Assembly (NCBI GenBank): GCA_964435235.1
Contig: CAYSXZ010000057.1
Span: forward strand, 1-50,582
Length of the DNA: 50,582 nucleotides
Source: JAVZJR01 sp964435235
GTDB taxonomy: Archaea > Micrarchaeota > Micrarchaeia > Anstonellales > Bilamarchaeaceae
Reading direction: 5' to 3'
Positions 23,264-31,124 of this stretch are shown here, one piece after another; position 1 is the first letter of the stretch; every line of letters begins with the position of its first letter. A program made the position numbers and the translations under genes. Under the pieces are notes generated by a model. It made no database searches. It saw only the letters and a program-made list of their open reading frames with translations, and was not told where the DNA came from.

Positions 23264-24847
23264 ATGCAAAGGCAGATAGATGAGAAAAATAAAAAAGCGG
23301 ACGCAACAAACGGGAATGGAGAAAAGAGAAACGGTTTCTCCAGAATTGATCCTTACGCGCCAGAGCAGCACCTCTTTATGGATCTCCTAAAAAGATATCT
23401 TGTTGAAGAGCAGAAGTTTGGAATAGTTGACGGAGAGAAGGTGCGGGCTTTACAGAAAGACAAAGGGACTGTTATCTACGATAATGAGACCATATTCAAT
23501 CGTGCGCTTGGCGAAGATAAAAAACAATCAAATTTTTTTGTTTTTATGAGAAGGATAAAGGACGAAAGAGGGTCAAGTAAGGTGGAGGTTTATTTCTCAG
23601 ACCCAGAGGTAAAAAACGAACAAAACACTATAAATGAAAAAAAAGAAGACTATCTGATACGAGAAGTATTTGTTATGGGTGACGAAAATGACGCTGCTAG
23701 AAGAGTAGCAGAAAGAATCGCTAAGTGCGCTGAGAAAAAACCTAAAAACGAATACAGGAAAATATCCCACGGGCATTGGGGAAAGATAGGGGATAGATGG
23801 ATAGCAGATGATGGAGTCTCGCGTTTCGAAGATGTGATTAGAACAATGATGCTTTACCATATAGACTACGACGCGACGAGTCCACATAATTCATTTGAGG
23901 AAGAGGTTTTCGATTTTCTTTCGAATTTAGAAAAATTGATAGGTATAGAAAAGATACCGGCAACAGAACTTACGGCTGCTTTCCCTCCGGATGGTCCAAA
24001 TGGTCCCCATCTCCTTCTTTGGATGGCTGATAAAGAGACTGCAGCAGGAATAAAAAATGAAATTCTCGAGAGAAGAAAGAATCTAAAGATGATATCTTAC
24101 TTCTCCGGGATGACAATATGGGAGATGCTTCCTGTAATAGGAAAATACAGAGATGATAAAAAACTCGCTCTCGGTATAGCTCATCCGGCTAATTTTACTT
24201 CTAAAATATTACCAATTTATAATATTGGGTTATTAAGCGCGATCAAAAAAGGAAAGTTGGATATTTCCACCGTGGAACAGATTGTTGCTATGTCGGATTC
24301 GGTAGGGGCATGGAATCCGTGTATGAATGAAAACATTCCTTTAGATCCAACATTTTTCAAAGGATATGTAGCGCCTATGATTCATAGAAATTTAGGAATT
24401 AAGAGAATGACTACAAATGCCATCAACCTTGCATTTTCCTTCGAGATGAGAAATAAATACAATGTTTATACTCATTTTGATCCAGATGATCATACCACAA
24501 TGCCCATGAACTATGATTGCGGCGGGGATAAATACGGAATGGGATTTACGCAAATAATCGTACCGCCGAGAATTTATGAGGGGTTAAAGGCTAAACCAAA
24601 TTCTAGAGAACTTATAGAGATGATACGAAAAAGAGAAATTGTGATGAAGTCTGTTCAATATATAACAAAGACCAATGACGAGGTAAGAATAGCAAACTCG
24701 AGAAAGGACATTCCGATCGGAAAAGTAGAGTTATTTGAGAGATTAAAAAAGGCATCCATGCGAAGATACATAAATGCCCTTACAAATGATTTCTGGAATA
24801 TGTTATGGCATGGCGAATTCCATGAGATAGGAGATATGAAAGGATAA
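23264..24847 (+). CDS. PHP-domain-like protein
   Basis: About 527 residues. After a polar N terminus (1-140), the region from YHIDYDATSPHNSFEEEVFD onward follows the order of PHP phosphoesterases: VPATELTAAFP-type segment, LGIAHPANF, a WNPC segment and YTHFDPDDHT near the end. Several metal-ligand positions seem replaced, so activity is uncertain. The ATG at 23264 is chosen since a TATA-like CATTATATTT at 23234 places transcription start almost on it; a TTG lies five codons upstream. Confidence 0.5.
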   Translation: MQRQIDEKNKKADATNGNGEKRNGFSRIDPYAPEQHLFMDLLKRYLVEEQKFGIVDGEKVRALQKDKGTVIYDNETIFNRALGEDKKQSNFFVFMRRIKDERGSSKVEVYFSDPEVKNEQNTINEKKEDYLIREVFVMGDENDAARRVAERIAKCAEKKPKNEYRKISHGHWGKIGDRWIADDGVSRFEDVIRTMMLYHIDYDATSPHNSFEEEVFDFLSNLEKLIGIEKIPATELTAAFPPDGPNGPHLLLWMADKETAAGIKNEILERRKNLKMISYFSGMTIWEMLPVIGKYRDDKKLALGIAHPANFTSKILPIYNIGLLSAIKKGKLDISTVEQIVAMSDSVGAWNPCMNENIPLDPTFFKGYVAPMIHRNLGIKRMTTNAINLAFSFEMRNKYNVYTHFDPDDHTTMPMNYDCGGDKYGMGFTQIIVPPRIYEGLKAKPNSRELIEMIRKREIVMKSVQYITKTNDEVRIANSRKDIPIGKVELFERLKKASMRRYINALTNDFWNMLWHGEFHEIGDMKG

Positions 24848-24976
24848 AAATGAATACAATACGCATGCGGAATCAGTAAATCCGAAAGTGAATAAAAAGC
24901 GTCGGTTGATTTGAACGCCTAGCGTTCGAGCGCTTTTGTTATAAAAGATGTTCGGACTCACTGCAGCCTACCGTTT
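24848..24976. other. Spacer before the 23S rRNA promoter
   Basis: About 130 nt with a short GC-rich inverted sequence around 24917-24932 (CGCCTAGCG...GAGCGC) that might help end the upstream transcript. No gene is seen. Confidence 0.35.
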
Positions 24977-24992
24977 CGAAACCTTTATAAAT
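24977..24992 (+). promoter_or_regulatory. 23S rRNA promoter (BRE plus TATA)
   Basis: CGAAA at 24977-24981 followed by CTTTATAAAT at 24983-24992 is a strong archaeal BRE/TATA pair. Transcription would start near 25015, leaving a leader of about 225 nt before the mature 23S. Confidence 0.65.
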
Positions 24993-25014
24993 ATAATATT
25001 CTCTAATATTGCCT

Positions 25015-25239
25015 GCAAACTGCTATTCCTATGAGCGTAGGATAACTACGCGATGGAAATACTAATAGAGCATTTGCTCTCTCCCTGTTTTTCAGGGAGT
25101 TAGAAGAGTGTGAAGAGATAACAGAAATATGGAAGATACTCATGAGAAGTCTTTGGTGATAATCATCAAGGACAGTGTAATGGGTGGACAAAATTGCGAA
25201 ATTTTGTCCGCATTGGAAATCATCAAATTTTCAATGCAA
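25015..25239 (+). other. 23S rRNA leader with processing stem
   Basis: The leader holds several hairpins: CTCCCTG...CAGGGAG (25079-25099), a 9-bp stem GGACAAAAT/ATTTTGTCC (25186-25209) and a 10-bp stem GCATTGGAAA/TTTTCAATGC (25210-25237). TAATGGGT at 25178-25185 pairs with ACCCATTA at 28546-28553 beyond the 3' end. CAG on one side pairs with CTG on the other, separated from the main stem by a 2-nt bulge. This is the long-range stem expected for pre-23S excision. Confidence 0.6.
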
Positions 25240-26078
25240 CTAGATATGCAAACCACCTAGAGGATGGCTAGGCTTATGCCCGCACGGTCACGCGGCAAGC
25301 TGCGATAAGCCTTGGGTAGCCGCAAGCAGGCTTTGAACCAAGGGTCTGACTGCGCACAGTAATGTGCAGCAACTCCCCGAAATGAAGCGTCTTAGTAGGG
25401 GAAGGAAAAGAAACCAATAGGGATCCGGTTAGTAACAGAGAGTGAAAGCCGGAGAGATCAAGCTGAATTCCTCTGCAGTAATGCAGAGGTAGATGTGGCG
25501 GGGTGCAACCTCCTTCTCATCCGAAGTTGCTTGGAACAGCGCACCTTAGCGGGTGATAGTCCCGTAGGAGAAGGAAGGAGGTGCTAACCAAGAAGAGTAG
25601 TGTCTCTTGGATAAGAGGCATGAAGATGGGTGTATCAACATCCAATTCTAAATATGGGGCATAAGACCGATAGCGAAACAGTAGCGCGAGCGAACGCCGA
25701 AAAGTACCCCGGAAGGGGTGTGAAAAGATCCTAAAACTAGGTGGTGACAGCATGATACGGCACGAAAGGGCAGGGCTGCAGAAGCGACCTCTGGTAACGG
25801 AGGAAGCGATGCAGTTTAACCAGTGTCGTGTCTTTCTTCTCGAAGCAAGAGCCAGGGAGTTTGTGGGCGTGGCGAGGCGAAAGCCGAAGCGAAAGCGAGT
25901 GTCCGCAGCGCAGCAATGCGTGAGGGACGTCGTGGTAACTCGCGACCAGTCACTCTCACAAGACCCGAAGCCATTGTGATCTACGCCCGAGCAGGACGAA
26001 GCCAACCTGACGGTTGGTGGAGGTCCGCAACTAGTGGTAGTATATTCTCCTTAGGTGACTTGGGTGTAGGGGTGATAG

Positions 26079-26123
26079 ACAACCTTTGTCCAGGTTTTTA
26101 GGAAGGGACAAAAGTTGGTCAGT
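26079..26123 (+). other. 23S micro-intron 1 (45 nt, domain II)
   Basis: Central helix TGAT (26073-26076) with GTCA (26118-26121), bulges AGA (26077-26079) and GTT (26122-26124), inner 12-pair stem with one mismatch, and 14-nt loop AGGTTTTTAGGAAG (26092-26105). Removal joins GGGGTGATAG to TCCTGTCG. The segment up to AATAGCGGG then has 17 nt, the same as the corresponding E. coli segment as I recall it. Confidence 0.75.
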
Positions 26124-26970
26124 TCCTGTCGAACGTGGCAATAGCGGGTTCCCCTCGAAATGTGTCTCAGCACAGCGTCTCTGGAGAATGATGTGGAGGT
26201 AGAGCACTGATTAGACAGAGCGGTACCGAAAGGTATCACTGTCTTTTCAAACTCCGAATGCCACATCTTCGTAGAAGGAGGCAGTGGGGTTGCCGGAGTA
26301 AGTTTGGCGACCTATTCGTGAACGAACGTACGTAAGGTTAAGGACCCTAAATTCTGACTAAGTGTTAATCGCAAAGGAGTCTCCATTCGAAAACAACCGG
26401 GAGGTAGGCTTAGAAGCAGCCATCCTCTAAACAACGCGTAATAGCGGACCGGTCGAGAGTGCAGACTCTGAAGATTCACGGGACTAAGTCAGATTCCGAT
26501 ACCTTACCCAGGCCAAAAGCCTTGGACTAGGGGGGCGAACGGGAAGCGTAGAAGTTAGGCCGTGAGGTCTAATGGAGCGACCTGTTATGAATATCCTGGT
26601 GTTAGTAGCAGCATATCTGGATGAGAATTCCAGACACCTTATAGAGCAAGGTTTCCTCAGCCACGTTCTTCAGCTGAGGGTTAGGCGATCCTAAGAACTT
26701 AGGTAACTCCGAAAGTTCGAAATTAGGGAAGCCGGTTAATATTCCGGCCCTGCAGAGGTAGGTGCGGCAACGCGTGCCATTCTCTGACTCCTTTGGATAG
26801 GTGAAGCGGCTACGGCCGTCTGAGGAGAGTAAACTCGTGGAGTCTCATTATGAGGAGAAGCGGGCGAAACTCTAAGGGGAAACTTCATCGAATCCAGGGG
26901 ACCATGAAAAACGAGAATGGATCGATCCTCTGCAATCGTACCGAGAACTAGTACAGGTGCTCTAGCTGAA

Positions 26971-27017
26971 ATCCAAAGAACAGGTGTTCTTTGTCTGTCC
27001 TGTTTTTTGAACAGTAC
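26971..27017 (+). other. 23S micro-intron 2 (47 nt, domain III)
   Basis: Central helix GCTG (26965-26968) with CAGT (27012-27015), bulges AAA (26969-26971) and ACA (27016-27018), an inner stem with an 11-bp run CAAAGAACAGG/CCTGTTTTTTG and a 14-nt loop of different sequence (26985-26998). Removal gives TAGCTGAAAAGGCTAAGG, the length of the archaeal consensus hairpin here. An alternative fold into two small hairpins exists. Confidence 0.65.
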
Positions 27018-27322
27018 AAGGCTAAGGTGTGGCAGGATAACTCAGACAAGGGAACTCGGCAAGTTAGCCCCGTATCTTAGGTAGAAGGGGTGCCTTCGCA
27101 TCGGTATGCGGAGGTCGCAGTGACAAGGGGGGAGCGACTGTTTACCAAAAACACAGGTCATCGCAAAGCCGAAAGGCTGTGTATGATGGCTGACGCCTGC
27201 TCACTGCCAGTACCTGAACGTCCGTTTCAAAGCTTTGAAAGCGGGTGCTTTCAAAATTGCCCGCCAAGGCGGACAACGGAAAGAAGGGCTGGTAAAGAGC
27301 GGGGGTAACTCTGACCCTCTTA

Positions 27323-27359
27323 ACATTCGGCTTCCTAGCTACTAGCCGAATGAAGAGAG
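27323..27359 (+). other. 23S micro-intron 3 (37 nt, at CUUA^AGGUAGCG)
   Basis: Inner stem CATTCGGCT/AGCCGAATG (27324-27332 with 27344-27352), 11-nt loop, central pairing CTCT/AGAG or TCTT/AAGA (27317-27321 with 27353-27357), bulges of 2-3 nt. Removal restores CCCTCTTAAGGTAGCG, one of the most conserved rRNA strings. The boundary is ambiguous by one base (27324-27360 gives the same product). The loop is unrelated to the shared 14-mer. Confidence 0.75.
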
Positions 27360-27729
27360 AGGTAGCGTAATACCTCGCCGCTTAATTGGCGGCTTGCATG
27401 AATGGCGTAACGACTCCCCCACTGTCCCTGTCTGGGACCTGGTGAACTCACTGTCCGGTGAAGATGCCGGAGACTTCCAGAGGGAAACGAAGACTCCATG
27501 GAGCTTTACCATAGCCTAATGTTGTGGTGCGAGGTTTGCTACCAAGAGTAAGTGGGAGCCATCGAAGCAATTCTTTCGGGAATTGTGGAGGCGAAAGTGT
27601 TACACCACTTAGTAGATCTTGCATTGCTTACCCGCAAGGGAACAGCGTTAGGTGGATGGTTCGGCTGGGGCGGTACGCCCTCGAGAAAGGAACAAGGGCG
27701 CCCAATGCTCTGCTCAGTCCGGTCAGAAA

Positions 27730-27772
27730 AAACTTTTCACAAGGTTTTTAGGAAATGGGAAAAGTTTTTGAA
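27730..27772 (+). other. 23S micro-intron 4 (43 nt, H84 region)
   Basis: Central helix CAGA (27724-27727) with TTTG (27767-27770), bulges AAA and AAT, inner stem AACTTTTC/GAAAAGTT plus further pairs, 14-nt loop AGGTTTTTAGGAAA (27742-27755). Removal gives GGTCAGAAATCGG, closely matching the archaeal pattern GGUYGGAAAUCGG. Confidence 0.75.
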
Positions 27773-27940
27773 TCGGATGTAGAGGGTGAAAGACAAATGC
27801 AGGGCTGACTGTGTTCCTAAAAGCGTGGAACGCAGAGACGAAAGTCGGGCTTAGCGAACCTTGATATCCTTTTGATGGGGATTCAAGCTGTCAGACAAGC
27901 TACCCTGGAGGTAACAGGCTCGTCGCGGGCGAGAGTACAC

Positions 27941-28012
27941 AAAACTTTGCTTATGTTTTCTTAGGGCAAAGTTTTATCAAAGGTCCTTAGAGTAAAACTC
28001 AAGACCGTACAA
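27941..28012 (+). other. 23S insertion 5 (72 nt, H91 loop)
   Basis: GTAC (27935-27938) pairs with GTAC (28007-28010), with bulges ACA and AAA. Between them are two hairpins: AAAACTTTGC/GCAAAGTTTT with a 15-nt loop that faintly resembles the shared motif (ATGTTTTCTTAGG), and GGTCCTT/AAGACC. Removal gives GAGAGTACACATCGACCCC, one base different from the archaeal H91 sequence I recall. The inner helix next to the bulges is irregular, so the splice model is weaker here. Confidence 0.6.
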
Positions 28013-28067
28013 ATCGACCCCGCGGTTTGGTACATCGCTGTCGGCTTGGGACATCCTGGTGGTGCAG

Positions 28068-28110
28068 ACGTTTTTTGCCAGATTTTTAGGAAGGGCAAAA
28101 ATCGGCATAA
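28068..28110 (+). other. 23S micro-intron 6 (43 nt, between H92 and H93)
   Basis: Central helix GTGC (28062-28065) with GCAT (28105-28108), bulges AGA and AAG, inner stem CGTTTTTTGCC/GGCAAAAATCG with one mismatch, loop AGATTTTTAGGAAG (28080-28093). Removal gives CCTGGTGGTGCAGGAGCCACC, matching the archaeal GGUGCAGGAGC segment in sequence and length. Confidence 0.78.
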
Positions 28111-28131
28111 GAGCCACCAAGGGTTGGGTTG

Positions 28132-28176
28132 ACATGAATTAGTCAGGTTTTTAGGAAGGGCTAATTCATGGCCCAA
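28132..28176 (+). other. 23S micro-intron 7 (45 nt, H93 loop)
   Basis: Central helix GGGT (28126-28129) with GCCC (28171-28174), bulges TGA and AAT, perfect 12-bp inner stem starting CATGAATTAGTC, loop AGGTTTTTAGGAAG (28145-28158). Removal restores the universal H93 loop UGUUC inside UGGGU/AUCCA. Confidence 0.8.
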
Positions 28177-28282
28177 TTCATCCATTAAAGTCCCACATGA
28201 GCTGGGTTCAGTACGTCGCGAGACAGTACGGTAGTATCTTCTGGAAGCGTTGCCTCTTGAGAGGAAGGATCCTTGAGTACGA

Positions 28283-28325
28283 ACAGATTTTGTCAGGTTT
28301 TTAGGAAGGACAAAATCTGGTATAA
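28283..28325 (+). other. 23S micro-intron 8 (43 nt, inside the sarcin-ricin loop)
   Basis: Textbook inner geometry: GTAC (28277-28280) with GTAT (28320-28323), bulges GAA (28281-28283) and AAG (28324-28326), perfect 11-bp stem CAGATTTTGTC/GACAAAATCTG, loop AGGTTTTTAGGAAG (28295-28308). Cutting after base two of each bulge gives AGTACGAGAGGAAC, the exact sarcin-ricin loop. Confidence 0.85.
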
Positions 28326-28540
28326 GAGGAACGGGGATCCGGCGCCTCTGGTTTACCGGTTGTGAATTGCACCGCCGGGCAGCTACGCGCCATGTCGATA
28401 AGACCTGAAAGCATCTAAGGTCGAAGCGACTCTCAAGACGAGGAGGCAAATGCCGCGGATAGCAGATCCGTTTGATAGGACCGGGGTGTAAGTGGTAAGG
28501 GAAACCGAGCCATTCAGCCTGCGGTTACTAAAGGCTTATT

Positions 28541-28700
28541 TCGAAACCCATTACTGACCGTTGGGTACTTCCTTTTCTGTTATCTTTTTGACATTCTTCG
28601 ATTTTCTAATTTTCCGAAGTCAGTAAGTCAGTGAAGCCGATTACAATTACTATTTTAAATCTAACTTTTGAAAAGTAGTCATCTTTTCTTAGAACTTAGA
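28541..28700. other. 23S trailer and spacer
   Basis: Contains the 3' strand of the processing stem (ACCCATTA, 28546-28553), T-rich tracts (around 28568-28590) that could end transcription, and an AT-rich promoter region for ppsA near 28648-28660. No 5S rRNA is found. Confidence 0.5.
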
Positions 28701-28711
28701 GGGTAGATAAT

Positions 28712-31123
28712 ATGAAAAATATAATGTGGTTTAAAGAGCTAACAAAAAATAATTTGCTCGAGGCAGGAGGAAAGGGCGCGAATCTTGGTGAAATGTATGG
28801 GGCCGGTTTTCCTGTCCCTCCAGGATTTGTAGTAACAAGCGGTGCATATTTCAAACATCTTGATGCAAATAATCTCCGCGAGCCGATAACAAAGATTCTT
28901 ACTGGTCTTGATGTTAATGACCCAGAAGCATTGAACAGAGCATCAGAAGAAATAAAAAAACTCATAAAGGAAGGACAGATTCCAAAGGATGTTTATGACG
29001 ATATAATAAATGCTTACAGAAAATTAAACGAGATGGCTGGAAGACAAGTTTATGTCGCGGTAAGGTCGAGTGCAACGGCAGAAGACTTGCCTACTGCAAG
29101 CTTTGCTGGTCAGCAATCTACCTATCTAAATATTATTGGAGAGAAAGAAGTCGTGAATGCAGTTAAAGATTGTTGGGCATCGCTATTTGAACCGAGAGCC
29201 ATATTTTACAGAGTACAAAACAAGTTTGAACACATGAGAGTAGGGCTTGCCGCCGTTGTGCAGATGATGATCCAGAGCGAAAAGGCCGGCGTTGTCTTTA
29301 CAGTCGATCCGTTAACCCAAAATAAGGACATTATTTCTATAGAATCTGCATACGGACTCGGAGAGGTTGTTGTCAGTGGTTCCGTTACCCCAGACACCTA
29401 TAGAGTGAATAAAAATAACTTCGAGATAATCGATAAAAAGATAGCAAAACAACCATGGATGCTTGTAAAGGTAGAAGGAAAAAACAGGAAGGTTGAGATA
29501 AAGGACGAGATGCAAGGAAACCAAAAACTATCCGACACAGAAATAAAGGACCTAGCGAAGGTATCTGCAAGAATAGAAGAGTATTACGGCTTTCCACAGG
29601 ATATAGAATACGCGTTCGAAAAGGGGAATCTTTACATTGTACAATCAAGACCAATAACTACATTGAGTAAAAAAGCAGAGATACAGGAAAAGAAGCCTGA
29701 AGCCGTAGGGACGGCGGAGGAACGGAAAAGCGAGGAAACGAAAGCAAAAGGCGAAGGCAAGGTAAGCGAGACAAAGATCCTGTTGCAAGGGCTTGGAGCA
29801 TCCCCAGGTATCGGCATCGGTCCTGTCAAGATAATAAAGTCAGCACAGGAAATAAAAAGAATGGAAAGCGGAGACGTTCTAGTAACTGAGATGACAACGC
29901 CTGATTTTGTACCTGCGATGAAAAGGGCGGTTGCAATTGTAACAGACACTGGCGGAATGACTAGTCATGCAGCAATAGTTTCAAGAGAGCTTGGCGTTCC
30001 ATGTATTGTAGGCACACAAAAAGCAACAAGTATTTTGAAGGAAGGCCAGACCATAAGCGTTGATGGAACGCATGGTATTGTTTACGAAGGAGTGCTTGCG
30101 CAACCGGTAAAGAAGGAAGAGAAGGCCGCAGTAGTAGGCGGAGTTATATATCCACCGGCGACTGGAACTAAGATTTATGTAAATCTTGCTGATGTTGATC
30201 AAGCAGAAAGAATAGCTGCTATGCCTGTAGACGGTGTGGGTCTTCTTAGGGCCGAATTTATGATAGCAGATATAGGAACCCATCCAAAAAAATTGATAGA
30301 AGAGGGAAGACAGGAAGAGTTTATAGATAAGCTAGCAGCTGGCCTGAGAAGATTTGCGGCTGCTTTTTATCCACGACCAGTAATATATAGAGCAACTGAT
30401 TTCAAAACAAACGAATATAAAAATCTTAAAGGTGGGGAAAAGTACGAGCCCCACGAAGAAAATCCAATGATGGGATATCGCGGTGCGGCAAGATATATAA
30501 AAGAGCCAGAAGTATTTAAGATGGAATTAAAGGCAATAAAAAAGGTGAGAGACGAATACAATCTTAGAAACTTATGGCTTATGATCCCATTTGTAAGAAA
30601 GATCGGCGAACTACGCGCTATAAAACAAGCACTATATGAAGTTGGTATATACCGCACAAAGGATTTCAAACTCTGGATAATGATAGAAGTTCCAAGCACC
30701 GTATTCCTTATCGACAGGTTCTGCGAGGAAGGGATAGACGGGGTTTCTATAGGGAGCAACGACCTAACACAGCTAATACTAGGTATAGATAGGGATAACG
30801 CAACAATGGCGAAGGACTTTGACGAGAGGAACGAAGCTGTTCTGCGCGCTTTGCAAAAGGTAATAACTACATGCAATAAATATGGAGTAACCTGTTCGCT
30901 ATGCGGGCAGGCACCTAGTGTTTATCCAGAATTTGCTGAAAAGCTAGTTGAATATGGCATAACGAGCATTTCTGTTAATCCTGATGCGATAGAAAGAACA
31001 AGATGGATAGTACAAAGTGCAGAGCAGAAGATAATCTTAAAGAGACTTGCAAGACTTACTTCGCAAGGACCAACTGAGGAAAAATTAACTACACTCCAAG
31101 CAACATGGACAGGGGACGATTAG
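28712..31123 (+). CDS. ppsA: Phosphoenolpyruvate synthase
   Basis: Converts pyruvate, ATP and water to PEP, AMP and phosphate, the entry to gluconeogenesis; in archaea it may also run in the glycolytic direction. The 803-residue enzyme has three domains in order. The first is an N-terminal ATP-binding domain (GGKGANLGEM, VRSSATAEDLPTASFAGQQ). The second is a swivelling phosphohistidine domain with the catalytic His in GGMTSHAAIVSRELG. The third is a C-terminal PEP/pyruvate barrel (GVSIGSNDLTQLILGIDRD, CSLCGQAPS). A charged linker around residues 325-350 is low complexity. Hjc follows at once. Confidence 0.96.
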   Translation: MKNIMWFKELTKNNLLEAGGKGANLGEMYGAGFPVPPGFVVTSGAYFKHLDANNLREPITKILTGLDVNDPEALNRASEEIKKLIKEGQIPKDVYDDIINAYRKLNEMAGRQVYVAVRSSATAEDLPTASFAGQQSTYLNIIGEKEVVNAVKDCWASLFEPRAIFYRVQNKFEHMRVGLAAVVQMMIQSEKAGVVFTVDPLTQNKDIISIESAYGLGEVVVSGSVTPDTYRVNKNNFEIIDKKIAKQPWMLVKVEGKNRKVEIKDEMQGNQKLSDTEIKDLAKVSARIEEYYGFPQDIEYAFEKGNLYIVQSRPITTLSKKAEIQEKKPEAVGTAEERKSEETKAKGEGKVSETKILLQGLGASPGIGIGPVKIIKSAQEIKRMESGDVLVTEMTTPDFVPAMKRAVAIVTDTGGMTSHAAIVSRELGVPCIVGTQKATSILKEGQTISVDGTHGIVYEGVLAQPVKKEEKAAVVGGVIYPPATGTKIYVNLADVDQAERIAAMPVDGVGLLRAEFMIADIGTHPKKLIEEGRQEEFIDKLAAGLRRFAAAFYPRPVIYRATDFKTNEYKNLKGGEKYEPHEENPMMGYRGAARYIKEPEVFKMELKAIKKVRDEYNLRNLWLMIPFVRKIGELRAIKQALYEVGIYRTKDFKLWIMIEVPSTVFLIDRFCEEGIDGVSIGSNDLTQLILGIDRDNATMAKDFDERNEAVLRALQKVITTCNKYGVTCSLCGQAPSVYPEFAEKLVEYGITSISVNPDAIERTRWIVQSAEQKIILKRLARLTSQGPTEEKLTTLQATWTGDD

Positions 31124-31124
31124 C

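Larger units (their letters stand above)
25240..28540 (+). rRNA. rrl: 23S ribosomal RNA, interrupted by at least eight micro-introns
   Basis: Large-subunit rRNA from the conserved 5' region CCACCTAGAGGATGGCTAGG to the 3' region ending near CGGTTACTAAAGGCTTATT; the mature ends are approximate. Archaeal hallmarks throughout include GGCTTAGAAGCAGCCATCC (domain II), TGCATGAATGGCGTAACG (domain IV), GTAACAGGCT (PTC) and AGTACGA...GAGGAAC (sarcin-ricin loop, split). The gene spans about 3.3 kb. Subtracting the listed insertions (375 nt in total) leaves about 2.93 kb, a normal archaeal length. No 16S or 5S gene lies beside it, so the rRNA genes are dispersed. Confidence 0.95.

Noticed and set aside
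25015..25175. Box C/D-like words in the 23S leader as a possible guide RNA
   Set aside because: TGATAAT and CTGA-like words occur but spacing and terminal stem do not fit a C/D RNA.
25186..25209. Leader hairpin GGACAAAAT/ATTTTGTCC as another micro-intron copy
   Set aside because: Its loop is only six bases and lacks the AGGTTTTTAGGAAG motif; the stem resemblance to introns 1 and 8 may be chance in AT-rich sequence.
26079..28325. The insertions as normal ribosomal expansion segments
   Set aside because: They interrupt the sarcin-ricin loop, H93 and other near-invariant strings, and removal restores those strings to the base; expansion segments avoid such sites.
26051..28449. Open reading frames of 60-160 codons on both strands within the 23S gene
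   Set aside because: They lie in conserved rRNA sequence, have no protein-like patterns and are chance frames of a structured RNA.
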